Assembly (NCBI GenBank): GCA_023135025.1
Contig: JAGLTY010000076.1
Span: 1-8,329, forward strand
DNA: 8,329 bases
From: Bacteroidales bacterium
GTDB lineage: Bacteria > Bacteroidota > Bacteroidia > Bacteroidales > GCA-2748055
Direction: 5' to 3'
A program made the translations under genes and the position numbers. The notes beneath the pieces were generated by a model. The model did no database searches. It had not been told where the DNA came from and worked only from the letters and a program-made list of their open reading frames with translations. Shown here in pieces: positions 6,278 through 8,329 of the stretch (position 1 is its first letter; the number at the start of each line of letters is the position of its first letter).

Positions 6278-7966
6278 TTACTGCCTCTTCGACCAGTTAT
6301 CACGCAGCGTGACCGTACGGTTAAAGACCAGCTTTTCCGGTGTTGTATCGCGATCCACATTAAAATAACCAAGCCTCTGGAACTGAAAATGATCCAGGGG
6401 CCTGGCCTCTTTCAGGGATGGCTCCACATACCCGGTGATCACCTTCAGTGAGTCTGGATTGAGGAAATCCACCGGACCTTTATCCTTGTGGCCCGCCGGT
6501 TCGGGATCGCTGAAGAGCCTGTCGTAGAGCCTGACTTCAGCTTCAAGAGCATGTTGGGCCGACACCCAGTGCAGGGTTCCCTTTACCTTCCGGCCGGCCT
6601 CGGGTCCGCCGCTGCGGGTCGCCTCATCGTAGGTGCAGTAGACTTCGGTGATCTCCCCGTTTTCGTCCTTTTTATAATCCTCGCATCTGATGATGTAGGC
6701 CGATTTCAGCCTCACCTCGCGTCCGGGACCCAGTCGGAAAAATTTCTTCGGGGGCTCTTCCATAAAGTCCTCCCGTTCAATATAGATCTCCCTGGAGAAA
6801 GGAATGGTACGGCTGCCCATGGACTCATCCTCCGGGTTGTTGATGGTCTCCATCTCCTCGGTTCTGTCTTCCGGGTAGTTGGTGATGATCAGCTTCAGCG
6901 GGTTGAGTACTGCCATGACACGGGGCGACTTCTTATTCAGGTCCTCCCTGATGGCATACTCCAGCAATCCCACATCATTATTAGCCATCACCTTGGTATA
7001 ACCTATGCTGTCGTTAAAATTCCGGATCGATTCGGAGGTATAACCCCTGCGGCGCAATCCGGTCAATGTAGGCATCCTGGGATCGTCCCAACCGTTCACA
7101 TGTCCCTCCCTGACCAGGTCCAGCAATACCCTTTTACTCAACACGGTATAACTCAGGTTCAGGCGGTTAAATTCTGTTTGTCGTGGCCTGTAGTCATCGC
7201 TCATCAGGTGCTTCACCAGCCAGTCATAAAGTGGACGGTGCACCTCAAACTCGAGGGTACAGAGTGAGTGGGTCACCCCTTCGAAGAAGTCAGACTGTCC
7301 GTGTGCAAAGTCATACATCGGGTAGACCTTCCATTGGTCGCCGGTACGGTGATGTGGATGAAAAAGAATCCGGTAGATCACCGGGTCGCGCATATGCATG
7401 TTGGAGGAGGCCATATCAATTTTGGCCCGCAATACCCGGGATCCTTCGGGGAACTCCCCGGTATTCATTCGCTGGAAAAGGTCCAGGTTCTCCTCCACAG
7501 AGCGATCCCTGAAGGGACTGTGCGTTCCCGTTTCGGTGGGTGTACCCTTCTGAGAGGCGATCTCTTCGGACGACTGATCGTCCACATAGGCCAGCTCCTT
7601 TTTAATCAGGTCGGTAGCAAAATCGTAAAGTTTTCCGAAATAATCGGAGGCGAAATACTCCCGCTCCTCCCAGTCAAATCCAAGCCAGTGAATATCCTCC
7701 TTGATGGAATCCACAAACTCCACATCCTCCTTGGTGGGATTGGTATCGTCGAAACGGAGATTGCATTTTCCGCCATATTGCTCGGCGATACCAAAATCGA
7801 GACAGATGGCCTTGGCGTGACCAATATGAAGATACCCGTTGGGCTCCGGTGGAAACCGTGTATGCACCCTTCCATGATCCCTGCCGGTACGAATATCCTC
7901 CTCAACCATGGCCTCGATAAAATTGAGACTCCTCTTCTCTCCTGTATCTTCTTTACGCTCTGTCAT
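6278..7966 (-). CDS. glnS: Glutaminyl-tRNA synthetase (class I)
   Basis: This 562-residue enzyme charges tRNA-Gln with glutamine using ATP in the cytoplasm; E. coli GlnRS is 554 residues. The class I signatures are present: HIGH within [15 protein letters not shown] (39-53), and VLSKR (275-279), the GlnRS form of [16 protein letters not shown] (71-81), the [22 protein letters not shown] region (219-240) and [18 protein letters not shown] (292-309) are typical of GlnRS and eukaryotic-type GluRS; overall length and the C-terminal half fit bacterial GlnRS. The C-terminal beta-barrel anticodon-binding domains span about 345-550 and end with the usual [11 protein letters not shown]. No truncation or frameshift is evident. 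The start at 7966 is preceded by a weak AGGAAG at about 6-11 nt and by a good promoter box. Its stop faces that of mscS with 18 bp between. Its presence implies direct Gln-tRNA synthesis rather than sole reliance on the amidotransferase route. Confidence 0.97.
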   Translation of the reverse strand: MTERKEDTGEKRSLNFIEAMVEEDIRTGRDHGRVHTRFPPEPNGYLHIGHAKAICLDFGIAEQYGGKCNLRFDDTNPTKEDVEFVDSIKEDIHWLGFDWEEREYFASDYFGKLYDFATDLIKKELAYVDDQSSEEIASQKGTPTETGTHSPFRDRSVEENLDLFQRMNTGEFPEGSRVLRAKIDMASSNMHMRDPVIYRILFHPHHRTGDQWKVYPMYDFAHGQSDFFEGVTHSLCTLEFEVHRPLYDWLVKHLMSDDYRPRQTEFNRLNLSYTVLSKRVLLDLVREGHVNGWDDPRMPTLTGLRRRGYTSESIRNFNDSIGYTKVMANNDVGLLEYAIREDLNKKSPRVMAVLNPLKLIITNYPEDRTEEMETINNPEDESMGSRTIPFSREIYIEREDFMEEPPKKFFRLGPGREVRLKSAYIIRCEDYKKDENGEITEVYCTYDEATRSGGPEAGRKVKGTLHWVSAQHALEAEVRLYDRLFSDPEPAGHKDKGPVDFLNPDSLKVITGYVEPSLKEARPLDHFQFQRLGYFNVDRDTTPEKLVFNRTVTLRDNWSKRQ

Positions 7967-7987
7967 TTTTCTTCCTGTTAAAGCTCA

Positions 7988-7995
7988 CAAAATTA
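7988..7995 (-). promoter_or_regulatory. Bacteroidota-type -7 promoter box for glnS
   Basis: On the minus strand these bases read TAATTTTG, an exact match to the Bacteroidota sigma-ABfr -7 consensus TAnnTTTG. The box ends 21 bp before the glnS ATG, which would give a leader of roughly 15-20 nt. The -33 region, about 19 bp further upstream, has no TTTG (it reads TTCCT), so that half is weak. The 75-bp gap from the upstream permease stop contains no other good candidate. Confidence 0.55.
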
Positions 7996-8041
7996 GTAAT
8001 TCTGCCGGACTTACAGGAACACATCAGAGCGACTCTCTGTT

Positions 8042-8329
8042 TTACTCCACATATATGGAGTCGGCCGGATTGGCAGTGGCTGCCTTATAGGATTGGTAGC
8101 TGACCGTAATGGTCGTTGGCAGCAGGATCAGCAGGATGGTCCAGAGGAAGATCAGCGGACCCATCTCATAGCGATAGACAAAGTCCTGCAGCCAGTCGGT
8201 CATCAGGAACCATACAGCAGGTATGGAGAGTGCAAATGAGATCAGTATAAGCAGCAGGAACTCCCAGGTAATCATCCTTAGTATCCTTTCAATACTGGCG
8301 CCGAATACCTTCCTGACCCCGATCTCGCG
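8042..8329 (-). CDS. FtsX/MacB-type ABC transporter permease, C-terminal end (5' partial)
   Basis: Only the last 95 residues are in the window; the frame is open through the window end and the gene starts beyond it. REIGVRKVFGASIERILR at the visible start is the conserved FtsX-domain (PF02687) cytoplasmic motif that links transmembrane segments and contacts the ATPase. It is followed by two hydrophobic helices (visible residues about 22-44 and 58-78) and the ending YKAATANPADSIYVE, a variant of the NP..SLR.E tail common in Bacteroidota permeases of this class. Family members act in lipoprotein release, macrolide or peptide efflux, or cell-envelope stress; nothing here distinguishes among these. 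The internal ATG at 8275 lies within the motif-bearing frame and is not the true start. The gene is on the same strand as glnS, 75 bp upstream of it, but the promoter box between them suggests separate transcription. Confidence 0.92.
   Translation of the reverse strand, partial: REIGVRKVFGASIERILRMITWEFLLLILISFALSIPAVWFLMTDWLQDFVYRYEMGPLIFLWTILLILLPTTITVSYQSYKAATANPADSIYVE

Noticed and set aside
6488..7981. Long plus-strand open frames (259 and 237 codons) opposite glnS
   Set aside because: They lie antisense to a complete, motif-bearing glutaminyl-tRNA synthetase and show no recognisable domain; they are frame shadows.
8026..8043. Small hairpin CAGAG/CTCTG followed by TTTT between glnS and the permease
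   Set aside because: The stem is only 5 bp and the T-run is on the plus strand, where no gene needs termination; both flanking genes are on the minus strand.

Overview
The window looks like chromosomal DNA of a Bacteroidota bacterium. It carries the end of a SusD-family glycan-binding lipoprotein, two proteins with type IX secretion (T9SS) C-terminal sorting domains, start sites without Shine-Dalgarno sequences but with A/T-rich leaders, a TAnnTTTG-type promoter box, and a Bacteroidota-style ABC permease tail. No marker here fixes the genus. A free-living, polysaccharide-degrading Bacteroidales- or Marinilabiliales-like organism is an inference.

Region 1 (1-5364, + strand) is the downstream part of a polysaccharide utilization locus (PUL). 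In order it holds the C-terminal part of SusD (cut by the window start), a GH144/PF10091-like glycosidase predicted to be a lipoprotein, a larger GH144-like glycosidase (N-terminal beta-sandwich, FN3, catalytic domain, T9SS tail), and a small secreted beta-sandwich protein with its own T9SS tail. The first three genes are 14-16 bp apart and read as one operon. The fourth follows a 105-bp A/T-rich gap with a striking palindrome and direct repeat. A strong intrinsic terminator at 5334-5364 closes the locus. GH144 members with known activity cleave beta-1,2-glucan, so the best substrate guess is linear or cyclic beta-1,2-glucan. The inferred scheme is that one enzyme sits in the outer membrane beside SusCD, the other is exported by T9SS, and the small protein helps bind the glycan at the surface or on released material.

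Region 2 (5438-6259, + strand) is a standalone small-conductance mechanosensitive channel (MscS).

Region 3 (minus strand) is housekeeping. Glutaminyl-tRNA synthetase (glnS, 6278-7966) converges on mscS with only 18 bp between the stop codons. Upstream of glnS, and cut by the window end, is the C-terminal end of a FtsX/MacB-type ABC transporter permease (8042-8329).

I saw no tRNA or rRNA genes, CRISPR arrays, insertion sequences or prophage genes. No gap between genes exceeds 140 bp. The least ordinary parts are the paired GH144 enzymes with different export routes, the small T9SS-borne putative glycan-binding protein, and the repeat structure in front of it.
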